Below, piece by piece: positions 27,032-36,694 of a stretch of DNA of 64,000 nt (position 1 is the stretch's first letter; every line of letters begins with the position of its first letter). Below the pieces are notes generated by a model that ran no database searches, had not been told where the DNA came from, and saw nothing but the letters and a program-made list of their open reading frames with translations. Origin of the DNA: Euborellia annulipes (Eukaryota > Arthropoda > Insecta > Dermaptera > Anisolabididae); NCBI GenBank assembly GCA_023213315.1, contig JAKCPI010014212.1:186001-250000 (forward strand), written 5' to 3'. Made by a program: the position numbers and the translations under genes.

Positions 27032-29107
27032 TTAAAATTTAAAATCAACACCTACTGTAAAATTGCGTCCAACTTGTGGAATATTGGATAAGAACGATGC
27101 ATGTTGATAAACCGTGTCGTCTAACAAGTTATTGGCTTTCATATACACGCGATAATCTGTTTTTGCACCATATTGCCCAGAATATGCCACACCAAGATTG
27201 AGCATGTTATAGCCTTCAGTTTCGGTCTCGTAGGCTGCGATTTTGTCTTGGTTAAAGACATGGTAATACTCGGCAGAACCACTAAAACCATCACCGAAGT
27301 CGGCATCGACTTTAGTCCCTAAGCGTCCTGCTGGAATACGTGGTGCATTTCCTTCGGCATCAATTTTACCGCGTACATAGTCACCAAAAGCACTGATCTT
27401 GTACATTGGGGTAATTTGATAACCAATTTCACCCTCTGCACCATAGAAACGCGCTTTATCTTGGGTGTATTGAACTAAACGGAAGTCTTTATAGCGGTCA
27501 AGGGTTTGCGCATAGATGTAGTCATCAAACCAGTTATGGTAAACATGAAGATGATAGTCGAGTTTGTCATTGTCAAAATGCAAACCTAACTCAACATTAT
27601 TCGATTTTTCCTTACCGAGCTGATCGTTTCCTAACTCATAAGTATTGGTCGCAAAGTGCCCACCATTTGCATATAACTCTTGAGCTAAAGGTAAACGTTC
27701 TTGATGTGACGCTACAAAAGAAAGTTTATAGTTTGGCGCAAACTCCCAGTTCGCAGCACCTGCATAAGAGAATGCAGAACCATCAAAATCTTGTTTAGAG
27801 TTATCATCTACATCAATTTCTTGCTGATCTGCACGTGCAGAAAGCTCAAAATGTACGTCTTTCCATTGTTTATGTTCTAAGGCAAATACGCTCCACTTTT
27901 TGGTAGTGGTCGGTGCCATAAAGGCTTCTTCGCCTGTTAAATCTAATTTTTGCTGGCCCAACTGTGCACCAATGACGCCTTCCCAATCAGCAATCGGGTT
28001 ATGTACTAACTCAATACGCCCGTCATAGCCTTTGTTTTGGAATCGGGTCGCAATTGTCCCTTCTTCAATTTCATCATGTTGATAATCAGTATAACTTGCC
28101 TGAGCACGTAACTTTTGAAAGCCCGCAAAAGGATCATTTAACTCAGTTTTAAAATCATAACGCTCGGATTTTAAGTCAATCCATGGGCCGCCATGTTCAT
28201 GCTCATGTTCTTCATGTCCATGATCGTGAGTTTCTTCACCCTCTTCATGCTCATGATCGCCACAATGCAAATGTGGTCTTCCACCTAGATGAGCGCTACA
28301 ACTTTCATATTCATGGCTGTGCCCAGGCAAACCATATTGGTCTCGGCGGTTGCTATAAGAAATACCGGTATAACCACGGTCATAAATCCAAGATAACCCG
28401 ACGTTAACTGAATCGCCTTGAGCAAAAGTATTGTCTACACGGCGTTCTTTTTCACCTTCATGAATATAGTTTGGTGCAATGTAGTTATTCGCATCACGTG
28501 TTAACCCCTCAACGCGTAAAGCCACTTGGCGGCCCAAACCTACCGTTACACCAGCGCTCGCCAGTTTTTCATCACTTCCAGTGTTGTAACGTAAGCCAAC
28601 TTGTCCTTCATAACCGTTTTCAGGCATTTGCGTAGGGATCTTGTTATCAATAACATTAACTAAACCACCGACAGTTCCCGCACCAAATAGCAAAGTAGAT
28701 GGACCTCGAATCACTTCAACTTGCTTTGCAAGAACAGGGTCTACAGTTACCGCGTGGTCAGGAGACAAGGTCGAGACATCAATATTTTCTGATGAATTTT
28801 GAAGCACCTTAACACGTGGACCATCTTGTCCCCGAATGACTGGACGACTCGAACCAGCCCCAAACTGATTAGCATAAATACCCACTTCGCTACTGAGTGC
28901 ATCCCCAATAGTGGCGGCCCCTTGCGATAAATGCTTTTGGTCAACGACTGTATCTGCAACGGCAAAATCTTGTGAAGTTTGCTCAAGTGGATGAGCCTTA
29001 ATTCGAATAGTTTCTAACTTTTCAACATTTTCATTTTCTGCTGCAAACGATGGAACGGATATGACAGCTAAAATGGATAAGGTCAAAATATTTTTATAGA
29101 ACAACAT
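27032..29107 (-). CDS. znuD: TonB-dependent zinc receptor, ZnuD type
   Basis: A 691-residue outer-membrane receptor with signal peptide (MLFYKNILTLSILAVISVPSFAA), plug domain (RPVIRGQDGPRVKVLQNSSENID; VIRGPSTLLFGAGTVGGLVNVID) and a barrel ending VGRNFTVGVDFKF. An extracellular loop around residues 262-310 is very rich in His, with 13 His in about 45 residues and two Cys (for example ETHDHGHEEHEHEHGG). Such loops are typical of ZnuD, which captures Zn2+. A Zur-like operator lies upstream of the start. The frame is free of indels. The gene is probably induced under zinc limitation. Confidence 0.9.
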   Translation of the reverse strand: MLFYKNILTLSILAVISVPSFAAENENVEKLETIRIKAHPLEQTSQDFAVADTVVDQKHLSQGAATIGDALSSEVGIYANQFGAGSSRPVIRGQDGPRVKVLQNSSENIDVSTLSPDHAVTVDPVLAKQVEVIRGPSTLLFGAGTVGGLVNVIDNKIPTQMPENGYEGQVGLRYNTGSDEKLASAGVTVGLGRQVALRVEGLTRDANNYIAPNYIHEGEKERRVDNTFAQGDSVNVGLSWIYDRGYTGISYSNRRDQYGLPGHSHEYESCSAHLGGRPHLHCGDHEHEEGEETHDHGHEEHEHEHGGPWIDLKSERYDFKTELNDPFAGFQKLRAQASYTDYQHDEIEEGTIATRFQNKGYDGRIELVHNPIADWEGVIGAQLGQQKLDLTGEEAFMAPTTTKKWSVFALEHKQWKDVHFELSARADQQEIDVDDNSKQDFDGSAFSYAGAANWEFAPNYKLSFVASHQERLPLAQELYANGGHFATNTYELGNDQLGKEKSNNVELGLHFDNDKLDYHLHVYHNWFDDYIYAQTLDRYKDFRLVQYTQDKARFYGAEGEIGYQITPMYKISAFGDYVRGKIDAEGNAPRIPAGRLGTKVDADFGDGFSGSAEYYHVFNQDKIAAYETETEGYNMLNLGVAYSGQYGAKTDYRVYMKANNLLDDTVYQHASFLSNIPQVGRNFTVGVDFKF

Positions 29108-29140
29108 GAGGTGATTCTCTAATCGCTATGCCTTTTGTTT

Positions 29141-29159
29141 TGTTATATTATAACATTTC
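29141..29159. promoter_or_regulatory. Zur-box-like operator upstream of znuD
   Basis: TGTTATATTATAACATTTC matches the proteobacterial Zur consensus (GAAATGTTATAATATAACATTTC type) closely in its right half and core, with the palindromic centre GTTATATTATAAC. It lies 34 bases before the znuD start, a normal place for a repressor site. Binding by Zur is inferred. Confidence 0.7.
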
Positions 29160-29244
29160 GAGTTGTTTTGCAATAAAAAACATTTATTAACCGATGATTC
29201 GCTAGACTGTTCAATTAAATGATGTGAGTAATTTTTGATTTCTA

Positions 29245-30009
29245 ATGCCTTTTACAATCTCTCATGCCGTTATCGCTCCTCCTCTTATCCAAGCTTAGCC
29301 AAAATACTTTACCCATTGCGGCTTTAGCAATTGGGAGTATGACACCCGATCTTAACCGCTTATTTACAGTTCATGCCAACATTTTGACACACCAATGGAA
29401 AGGTCTGATTTATCCTAACCTTGCATTAGGCCTCGTTTTTTGTGCAATTTGGTATTTCCTTTATCGTCCAGCGGTTTACCGTTTTTTTGGTGTGCAACAT
29501 GATCTTGCGCTCAATTCTTTAAAACGTATTTTTTATTTTTGATTGGAACATTGCTTGCACTAGCGTTAGGCATTGCAACTCATCTGATTTGGGATGGATT
29601 AACGCATGCAGACTTCCGAACTTTGCATTTAAAGATGTATTAGCAACGACTGTTCATCTTTTTGGACATCCTTATCCATTACATCGTCTTTTACAACTTG
29701 GCTCCTCTGCTCTTGCTTTGCCTTTTCTCGCTTGGATGTGCCTGCACTATTATCAGCGCTATAAACAACATTGGAAGGTCAGTATAAAAATTAAAGTTTT
29801 TGCATGGTCTTTGTTTATTCTATCGACGTTCTTGGGTTTATTTTCTTTTTGGGATTATGCCCGCTAGCATTCCGCATGAGGTTTGGCATGCCGATACCTA
29901 TTATTTCACTGGCCGTTCTATTAATGAGTTTATGCAAGGTTGGCTCAGCACATTTAGTTTAGGTTGCTTACTTTTCCTATTTTTGGATAGACAACAACGA
30001 TTGGGATAA
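29245..30009 (+). CDS. DUF4184 family membrane protein (four frameshifts)
   Basis: The N-terminal MPFTISHAVIAP and IAALAIGSMTPDLNRLF are the DUF4184 signature, with His and Asp residues resembling a metal site (SHA, TPD, GLTHADFRT). Several hydrophobic helices follow (YPNLALGLVFCAIWYFLYR, FAWSLFILSTFLGLFSFWDYA, WLSTFSLGCLLFLFL). Full length is about 254 residues. Breaks lie near 29288 (extra C), 29540 (missing T), 29628 (missing T) and 29865 (extra T). The role is unknown; some members are described as metal-dependent hydrolase-like. It is divergent from znuD and may share its regulatory region. Confidence 0.78.
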
Positions 30010-30180
30010 TTTGGAAATCTTGCTGCCAAATTGCTCATTTTTCGCTTAATTTCTGCGGTTTTTTGATCTACTTCTTGTGACAAACCATGCAACAAGGCAT
30101 AATCGAAAACTTATTTTTTTTGACGGTGAGCGGTTTACGCATCCGTCTTTTCAGCCAATATAGTTTGGATAATCTTCATT

Positions 30181-31971
30181 ATGATGCGAACTCATTACTG
30201 TGGCTCTTTAACTGAAGCCCAAATCGACCAAACCGTTACACTATGCGGTTGGGTACATCGTCGCCGTGACCATGGCGGTGTTATTTTCCTTGGATATGCG
30301 TGACCGTGATGGTCTCGTTCAAGTGGTTATTGACCCAGATACTCCAGAAGCATTTGCAACTGCAGATAAAGCACGTTCTGAATATGTATTAAAAATTACA
30401 GGTCGTGTTCGTCGCCGTTATGAAGGTACTGAAAATGCCAACATGGTGAGTGGTCAAATTGAAGTTTTAGGTAAAGACATCGAAGTTCTTGCCGCTTCTG
30501 AAACTCCACCATTCCCATTAAATGATGAAAATACCAATATTTCTGAAGAAATTCGTTTGAAATATCGCTTCTTAGATATTCGTCGTCCTGAAATGTTGGA
30601 TCGTTTACGCTTCCGTTCTAAATTGACCAATCTTATTCGTAATTATTTCGAAGATAATGGTTTTCTTGACGTTGAAACACCTATTTTGACACGTGCAACA
30701 CCTGAAGGTGCGCGTGACTACTTAGTACCAAGTCGTGTACAAAATGGTAGTTTCTATGCACTTCCACAATCACCACAATTATTCAAACAATTGTTGATGG
30801 TGGGTGGTATTGATCGTTACTACCAAATCGCAAAATGTTTCCGCGATGAAGACTTACGTGCTGATCGTCAACCAGAATTTACTCAAATCGACGTTGAAAC
30901 ATCGTTCATGAGTGACGATGACATTATGGACTTAATGGAAGTCCTTACTGTGAAGATGTTCGATGAACTTCTTGGCGTTAAATTCGATAAATTCCAACGT
31001 ATGACTTACGCAGATGCAATGCGTGACTATGCATCAGACAAACCTGATATGCGTATTCCGTTGAAACTCGTCGACGTTGCAGACTTAATGCAAGAAGTAG
31101 AGTTCAAAGTATTTGCGGGTCCTGCAAAAGATCCTAAAGGTCGTATTGTTGCTTTACGTGTTCCAGGTGCAGCGTCATTGCCACGTAGTGCAATCGATGA
31201 ATACACCAAATTCGTTGGCATCTATGGTGCAAAAGGTTTGGCTTATATCAAAGTTAATGAACTCGCTAAAGGAATTGAAGGTCTTCAATCTCCAATCGTG
31301 AAATTCATTGAACCGATCGTACTTGAGCTGTTGGCACGTGTTGGTGCGCAAGATGGCGATATCGTATTCTTTGGTGCAGATAAAGCTAAAGTTGTAAATG
31401 ATGCAATGGGTGCTCTTCGTGTGAAAGATTGGCCATGATTTGAATCTTTCAACTTGTGAGTGGGCTCCACTTTGGGTTGTTGACCTCCCAATGTTTGAAG
31501 AAACTGACGACGGCAAATGGACTTCTGTTCACCATCCATTCACGCTACCAAAATCAAGCGTAGAAGAAGTGAAGAGCAATCCAGGTGAAGCACTCTTCTG
31601 TTGCTTACGACATGGTATTGAACGGTACTGAAGTTGGTGGTGGTTCTCTACGTATTTATACATTAGAAATGCAAAAAGCGATTTTTGAAGCACTTGGTAT
31701 TTCTGATGAAGAAGCAGAAGAGAAATTCAGCTTCTTACTAAATGCACTTCGTTACGGTGCTCCTCCTCACGGTGGTTTGGCATTTGGTCTTGACCGTTTA
31801 GTGATGTTAATGACTGGCGCGACTTCAATTCGTGACGTTATTGCGTTCCCTAAAACTAAGACTGCTGAATGTCCACTTACTCAAGCACCTGCTCCTGTTG
31901 AAGCAAATCAGCTTCGTGACTTGGGCATCCGCTTACGTGAAAAGCCAAAAGCTGAAGAAAAACAAGCATAA
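30181..31971 (+). CDS. aspS: Aspartyl-tRNA synthetase (three frameshifts)
   Basis: A class IIb synthetase that charges tRNA-Asp; essential. It has the N-terminal OB-fold anticodon-binding domain ([22 protein letters not shown]), motif 2 ([20 protein letters not shown]), a GAD insertion domain and motif 3 ([13 protein letters not shown]). Three single-base insertions break it: an extra G near 30290, an extra A in the AAA run near 31425 and an extra C near 31606. Removing them gives a continuous protein of about 595 residues. Since the gene is required, these must be sequencing errors unless another copy exists. In A. baumannii aspS borders the OC locus, as here. Confidence 0.95.
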
Positions 31972-31988
31972 TTTTCTATACGATTCAC

Positions 31989-32018
31989 AAAAAGCCTTAC
32001 TTATGTAAGGCTTTTTTT
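31989..32018 (+). terminator. Terminator after aspS
   Basis: AAAAAGCCTTAC, loop TTAT and GTAAGGCTTTTT form a perfect 12-bp stem with a trailing T tract, right after aspS. Confidence 0.88.
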
Positions 32019-32089
32019 ATTGCGTTGAGATCGCACTGTGAGAATGGCATAATAGCGCCTTATTTCTCCCTTTGGTGTGAGCAAAACTT

Positions 32090-32310
32090 ATGGCTATGCG
32101 CCCTGCTGTCCGTCGTCGTGCACTTGTATGTAATAGTCTTCGCTATAGCACAGTGGTTATTTATGCGTTACATCTTTAGCCAATGGTTTATTTAATATAG
32201 ATACCAATCAACGTATTTTATATTTTTGCGTAAGTAGCTTAGGTGGTGCTCTACTCATTTTTGTGAGTTTGATTTATATGGTATTAAAAGGTAATGCCGA
32301 CCAAGCTTAA
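32090..32310 (+). CDS. Small two-helix membrane protein (two frameshifts)
   Basis: The ATG at 32090 opens MAMRPAVRRRAL, then one extra T near 32131 shifts to VIVFAIAQWLFMRYIF, and another extra base near 32178 shifts to ANGLFNIDTNQRILYF, ending SLIYMVLKGNADQA at 32310. Read through, it is about 72 residues with two hydrophobic segments (VIVFAIAQWLFMRYIF and CVSSLGGALLIFVSLIYMVL) and a basic N-terminus. I do not recognise the family. It sits between aspS and the OC locus. Confidence 0.5.
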
Positions 32311-32340
32311 CGACACTGCTCGCCACTGGTTTTAACTGAT

Positions 32341-32650
32341 ATGATTTGACTGGTGGCTTAATTTTTTATTTATTTTGTTATCAAGACTTTTAACCTCATT
32401 GGTTTCAAAACTTGCCAATAAAACTCAATCTAATGTGATTGGAATCAGTTGTATTCGCAATTCAGATACCCAATTTGATATCCAATGTACTCCATTATCT
32501 GAGTATATTTTATCGAAAGATTTACAAATATCTGTTGATCACTTAAATAAAGATTTAGAAAATATGATTAATGTCGCACCTGAACAGTATATTTGGTCGT
32601 ATAAGCGTTTCAGAAATTGCTATGGAAATATTAATAGATATCGCCCTTAA
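32341..32650 (+). pseudogene. Remnant of an LpxL/LpxM-type lipid A acyltransferase
   Basis: A short frame of about 102 residues looks like the two ends of a late acyltransferase joined together. The beginning (FDWWLNFLFILLSRLL) resembles the N-terminal membrane anchor of the family. The rest (TSLVSKLANKTQSNVIGISCI ... DLENMINVAPEQYIWSYKRFRN) matches the C-terminal third, including the conserved PEQYxWxxxRF block. The central catalytic HX4D motif is missing, so it cannot be active. The ATG at 32341 needs one base removed to join the frame; otherwise a TTG at 32375 starts the remnant. Full family length is about 300 residues. After it, 32651-32901 is AT-rich with nothing I can identify. Confidence 0.65.
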
Positions 32651-32901
32651 TTAAATGATCACCAATACTTCAAGCTATTTTATAGATTTTTTCAATCAAT
32701 TAATTTTAACTCATTAAGCTTAACGCTCAACTATAATATAAATATCTCTCAGTTTTATTTGATATAATCAACTTTATAACTATTATAAAAATTAATCCCA
32801 CACTCACCTTTATAAATTTAGCAATATCAACAATCCAAATGAATATCTTTCCAAAGAAGATATTCATTTTTCATTAGATTTGATCAAACTATCTAGAAGA
32901 A

Positions 32902-33945
32902 CTATAGTAAACCATATTCTTTTAACAAATATTCATTATAAGAACCTGTTTGTACTTCCTTAATATAATTCAGTTTATGAATTGCTATTTTTGATAAAAT
33001 TTCATTGTAATCTGTTACATCAAATACTTTAGCTTGTTTTACTTGTAATAGATGTACCAAGGTATCATCTAATAATAACATTGAACTATGCAGTAAATGT
33101 GTTGTCATTAACTCATTAAACATAATCTGAAAAATAAAATAATGCGGGATATTATTTTGCGTTTTCCAATAGTTAAGCATAATATCTAAACAAATATGTG
33201 TAATTTCATTATGCTTTTGCGACACAATAAAACTATTTAAAACATTAACAAAATGTTCATCATGCCAGCCAAAATAATCATCATTAAAATCAATCCATTT
33301 ATTTTTATTTTCAGCTTCAGAATCGCGCTGGAACATAAAAAAATCTTGTTCAAGAATTAAAGGGTTGATTTCTTCAGTTAATAAAATTGTGGCATCAATC
33401 CAAATTCCCCCATATATATCAAGTAAAGCAAGTCGGATAAGATCAGCAAAAAAGGCTGGTTTAAAGTTTTTATTTTTCTTAGTTTCCCAAACAAAATCTG
33501 GCAGATCTAGATATTCTTTTACACTTTTTTCATCAAGCCGTATAACTTGATAATCACCTTTAAAACGATCGACAGAGGCAAAACATAATTTAACTGTGTC
33601 ATTTTGCTGTGCGGCAGCAAAGCCTTGTCCCCAATACTGCCAAATAATTTTTTGATCTGAAAATTGTTTTTTCGCTTTAATTTGGAAATGTTCTAGCTTA
33701 CCAGCAAAATATTGATCTAAAAAAATATTCCATAATTTAGCAACATGCTTTTTTTGTAAAACATTAGCTTGTTGTGCTTCTCGTTTACGCTGAGCTTTGG
33801 GTACAAATAACGAATAAAAAGTACGCCAAGGCTGTTTTTTCAAACGTTTTAACCGGACAGTTTGTGCTTCATCTTGAGAAAATAAATCCATCATTTGTGA
33901 CATTACTTCAGTATTTTCTGGTTGATTTTGTACCTGCATTGACAT
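32902..33945 (-). CDS. Capsular polysaccharide synthesis-type glycosyltransferase (OC locus)
   Basis: A 347-residue protein of the Caps_synth/GT32-like fold (PF05704). The core IIWQYWGQGFAAAQ begins the nucleotide-sugar domain and FADLIRLALLDIYGGIWIDATILL carries the metal-binding IWIDAT motif in place of DxD. The N-terminal 60 residues (basic: RLKRLKKQPWRTFYSLFVPKAQRKREAQQ) may contact the membrane. It probably adds one sugar to the outer core of lipooligosaccharide. Its ATG overlaps the stop of a 49-codon upstream ORF as TAATG. The frame has no indels. Confidence 0.8.
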   Translation of the reverse strand: MSMQVQNQPENTEVMSQMMDLFSQDEAQTVRLKRLKKQPWRTFYSLFVPKAQRKREAQQANVLQKKHVAKLWNIFLDQYFAGKLEHFQIKAKKQFSDQKIIWQYWGQGFAAAQQNDTVKLCFASVDRFKGDYQVIRLDEKSVKEYLDLPDFVWETKKNKNFKPAFFADLIRLALLDIYGGIWIDATILLTEEINPLILEQDFFMFQRDSEAENKNKWIDFNDDYFGWHDEHFVNVLNSFIVSQKHNEITHICLDIMLNYWKTQNNIPHYFIFQIMFNELMTTHLLHSSMLLLDDTLVHLLQVKQAKVFDVTDYNEILSKIAIHKLNYIKEVQTGSYNEYLLKEYGLL

Positions 33946-34094
33946 TAAAAATATCCTATCAACTTTTTAAAACGATTTGAAAAATTACCATTGGTTTTTT
34001 CATTAGAACGTTGTAAATAGCATGGATGTCCATTTTCTACACTCCATTCCCCACATCCAATATCGAAGAATGCTGTAATAATTGTAATCGACAT
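33945..34094 (-). pseudogene. 49-residue HtrL/YibB-like N-terminal remnant
   Basis: The ATG at 34094 opens MSITIITAFFDIGCGEWSVE, which resembles the start of HtrL/YibB-family proteins (ITIVTAFFDIGRGxW...YLxRS). After CYLQRSNEKTNGNFSNRF it ends at a TAA that overlaps the next gene's ATG (TAATG). The family is normally about 300 residues, so this looks like a truncated copy, or a short ORF kept for coupling. The assignment rests on 30 residues. Confidence 0.5.
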
Positions 34095-34120
34095 TTTACG
34101 AACCTATTTTGGATATTGAC

Positions 34121-34876
34121 TTAACATGATTTTAAAAATTCTTTTAAAAGAGAAATTTTCCATTTATCAAAAATTGATTTTTTAAATTTTTCTTCTTTAT
34201 TCAACAATTTGCGCTCTTGCTCAATATAACTCTGTCCTGTACCCATTTCATCAAGTTCAGGATGATCAAATAAGAAAGTCGCATAAAACTGACAGTTTGG
34301 ATCATAATCACGCATCTGAGACCAATGATCACAGCCTTTTGGAATCTCATGATAACGGATTAATAATTCAGCCATTTTTCGGTCAATAACATAAGCATAA
34401 GTATAAAATAAGCGCCCAAAATACACAGGATGAAGCTTAAGTACAGGTGTTTGATTGATCTTATTTTCTAAAAATGTACCACGTACAGTCTTGCTACTTC
34501 TCAGTTGAATGCCACCCATACTCAGAAAAAAGCACTCCTGTAAATTTAAACCACTAACTTGTGCTTCTAAGTGATTTAAATCAATATCATTTAAACAAAT
34601 GGCATCATCTTCAAAAATACAGGCATACTGTTCATCAGATGCTAAAAAATCTTTAAATGCATTAACATGAGACAAGGTACAGCCAAGCTCAGCAGGACTG
34701 AGTGCTTTTTTACGTCCTGCGACTGCAAGTTTAAAATATTCAGGCGTCGGCAGTAGCGCTCCTATCACGCCCATTTTGGTAAATTCACTATGATATTTTC
34801 CAAATGTTGGTTGTGAGAAGAAGCTTGTCAATCTTGCGCTACCTTCCTTTTCAATACTGATTAAATATTTTTTCAC
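34121..34876 (-). CDS. Glycosyltransferase family 25 (OC locus)
   Basis: About 251 residues. The start KKYLISIEKEGSARLTSFFSQ, the central LSPAELGCTLSHVNAFKDFLAS and the metal-binding ACIFEDDAICL are the GT25 signature of LOS galactosyl/glucosyltransferases such as LgtB and Lex2B. I choose the GTG at 34876 (AGGT upstream) rather than the GTG at 34894. It would extend the lipooligosaccharide outer core at the cytosolic face of the inner membrane. The donor sugar cannot be deduced. It is divergent from the plus-strand block that begins at 35020. Confidence 0.87.
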   Translation of the reverse strand: MKKYLISIEKEGSARLTSFFSQPTFGKYHSEFTKMGVIGALLPTPEYFKLAVAGRKKALSPAELGCTLSHVNAFKDFLASDEQYACIFEDDAICLNDIDLNHLEAQVSGLNLQECFFLSMGGIQLRSSKTVRGTFLENKINQTPVLKLHPVYFGRLFYTYAYVIDRKMAELLIRYHEIPKGCDHWSQMRDYDPNCQFYATFLFDHPELDEMGTGQSYIEQERKLLNKEEKFKKSIFDKWKISLLKEFLKSC

Positions 34877-35019
34877 TGCACAAACCTGAAACACCTACTT
34901 GGAAAAAACCATTATATTTTATTCGGCATTCAAATAGTATTTTTCCCGTGTGATTGATGAATAGATTTTTTGTAGTAACATGATTATGATGGTCGTTTTT
35001 ACTGAGATGATCGCTTGAG

Positions 35020-35717
35020 ATGACTGCACTTGGTTTTTCTTCTGAGTATTACCATGTAAAGATTGAAGAACTGCTTCAACTCAGTGATTCAAAGCTTGAT
35101 CTGCAACTGAAAAATGAATATCCACATATCCAAGCAGATGATGTGATTTTATTTATCGGTAAAAATTCTAAAAATATTGCAGACAATCTATTTCAAGGGC
35201 GTGACATCTTACTCCAAGCCCAAAAGCAAGGCTTAACCCATTTTCCAACATTGATCATGTTTGAACAACGTGCGCCACAATTAGGCATATTGGCATTACT
35301 CAAACCGATTCGTAAAAAATATCTTGATTTTTCAACGCAAAGTTATGAAATTGCGCTTAGCGATATTATTGATAATCATCTCGAACGTAATTTAAAAACC
35401 GAAGAAACTGCTTATAATTATAGTGATCGTAATAAATGGGGGTGCCTAAAGATCAACGCCAAAGCCGTTTCCATGATATTGATATGTCATTTAAAGAACA
35501 TGGTTACGATAAAAATCACCCCATGGCAATTATGTTATGCCGTGGTTTAGGTGTGAAAGATAAATTGCATCAGGGACACCACCGGATGTTTTTTTGCCGA
35601 AAATACAATATTCCTTATATACAAGTACAATTTTTAGCAACCAACAGTTTTTCGGGACCTTTAAAAACATTTTTTTTATGGTTAAATAAAACTCTTAAAT
35701 ACAAGCAAGTGAACTAG
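35020..35717 (+). CDS. Unknown OC-locus protein with ParB-like motif (one frameshift)
   Basis: About 232 residues. The C-terminal segment HPMAIMLCRGLGVKDKLHQGHHRMFFCRKYNIPYIQVQFLA resembles the ParB/sulfiredoxin core, where a GHHR stretch sits in a nucleotide-binding loop. The N-terminal half has no recognisable motif (FSSEYYHVKIEELLQLSDSK..). One base is missing near 35436-35442 (an AAA or GGGGG run), which breaks DRNK from GVPKDQRQSRFHDIDMSF. It overlaps no gene and ends 2 bp before the GT2 gene, so they are surely co-transcribed. It is an accessory gene of the OC locus with unknown function. Confidence 0.6.
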
Positions 35718-35719
35718 AT

Positions 35720-36649
35720 ATGGCGACAATTTCCATCTCAGTTGTCTTAACCCATTTTAATAAAGGCCCTCTATTACAACGGACAATTGAGTCTTTACAA
35801 CCTTACTTGCCAGAACTTTTAGAAATTATAGTGGTGGACGATGCTTCGACTGATCCAAATTGGAAAAATTTTTCTCAACACTTAGAACAACAATATTCAA
35901 AAGTTAAAATTATTCACAATATAGATAATAAAGGTCCTGCGAACCGTCTAAATCAAGGGGGTAACGCAGCACAAGGTGATTATCTATTTTTTATGGATGC
36001 CGATGATGTACTCGCACCCAATCGTCTAAAACAAATTGTCGAATTGATGCAAACAGAAAACTGCGATTTATTTTATGGCAATAAAGTCAAAATCCATGAT
36101 TTAGCTGAAATTCAACAATATCCAACAATGGATACTTCTACAATTGAACAGCCACTGACCTACATGATTCAGCACAACATCATGGAAATGTGTGTGATGT
36201 GTTCAAAAGAACTTTGGCAAAAATCTCAAGGTTGTAATTCAAGTTTATTTATTCAAGATGAATCCTTGGCTTTAGAATTAGGTGTGGTTGCACAGAAATT
36301 ATTATTCACCGAAACCGCCACCGTTTTTGTGGTTTTAGATGCTGAAGAAACCAAAACCAAACGTGGTGATAATCGTTTATCACAAAATCTAAATCAGCAA
36401 CATCATGATATGTTTCTGACTCTTTATGATTTTTTAAATACGCATGCTTTAAATCAAACGCAGCAGAACTTACTTAAGAAAAAAGCACTTTCCACCTATT
36501 GGAAAAGCTTAAAATCCCGTGATCAAAAAAGCTTAAAAGAGTTTTTTTATTATGTCCTTGCCAAGCGTCATCCTGAAAAATGGTGGGCAAATCGTGCAGA
36601 GGCACTTAAAACTTATTTTACCCAATTGGATCATGTCCGACACCCGTAA
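35720..36649 (+). CDS. Glycosyltransferase family 2 (OC locus)
   Basis: A 309-residue GT-A enzyme. The N-terminal ISVVLTHFNKGPLLQRTIESLQ, the IIVVDDASTDPNW block and the metal-binding YLFFMDADDVLAPNRL (DxD as DAD) are classical GT2 motifs. Substrate specificity cannot be assigned. It starts 2 bp after the ParB-like gene and is followed 45 bp later by the GT32-like gene, forming a plus-strand trio opposite to the flanking OC genes. Confidence 0.9.
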   Translation: MATISISVVLTHFNKGPLLQRTIESLQPYLPELLEIIVVDDASTDPNWKNFSQHLEQQYSKVKIIHNIDNKGPANRLNQGGNAAQGDYLFFMDADDVLAPNRLKQIVELMQTENCDLFYGNKVKIHDLAEIQQYPTMDTSTIEQPLTYMIQHNIMEMCVMCSKELWQKSQGCNSSLFIQDESLALELGVVAQKLLFTETATVFVVLDAEETKTKRGDNRLSQNLNQQHHDMFLTLYDFLNTHALNQTQQNLLKKKALSTYWKSLKSRDQKSLKEFFYYVLAKRHPEKWWANRAEALKTYFTQLDHVRHP

Positions 36650-36694
36650 TAAATGATTGCTTTATTTTTCTCAATCTTGATCTGAGCATTCGGT

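Noticed and set aside
28183..28407. His-rich frame opposite znuD
   Set aside because: It is the complement of the His-codon-rich loop of znuD and has no independent signals.
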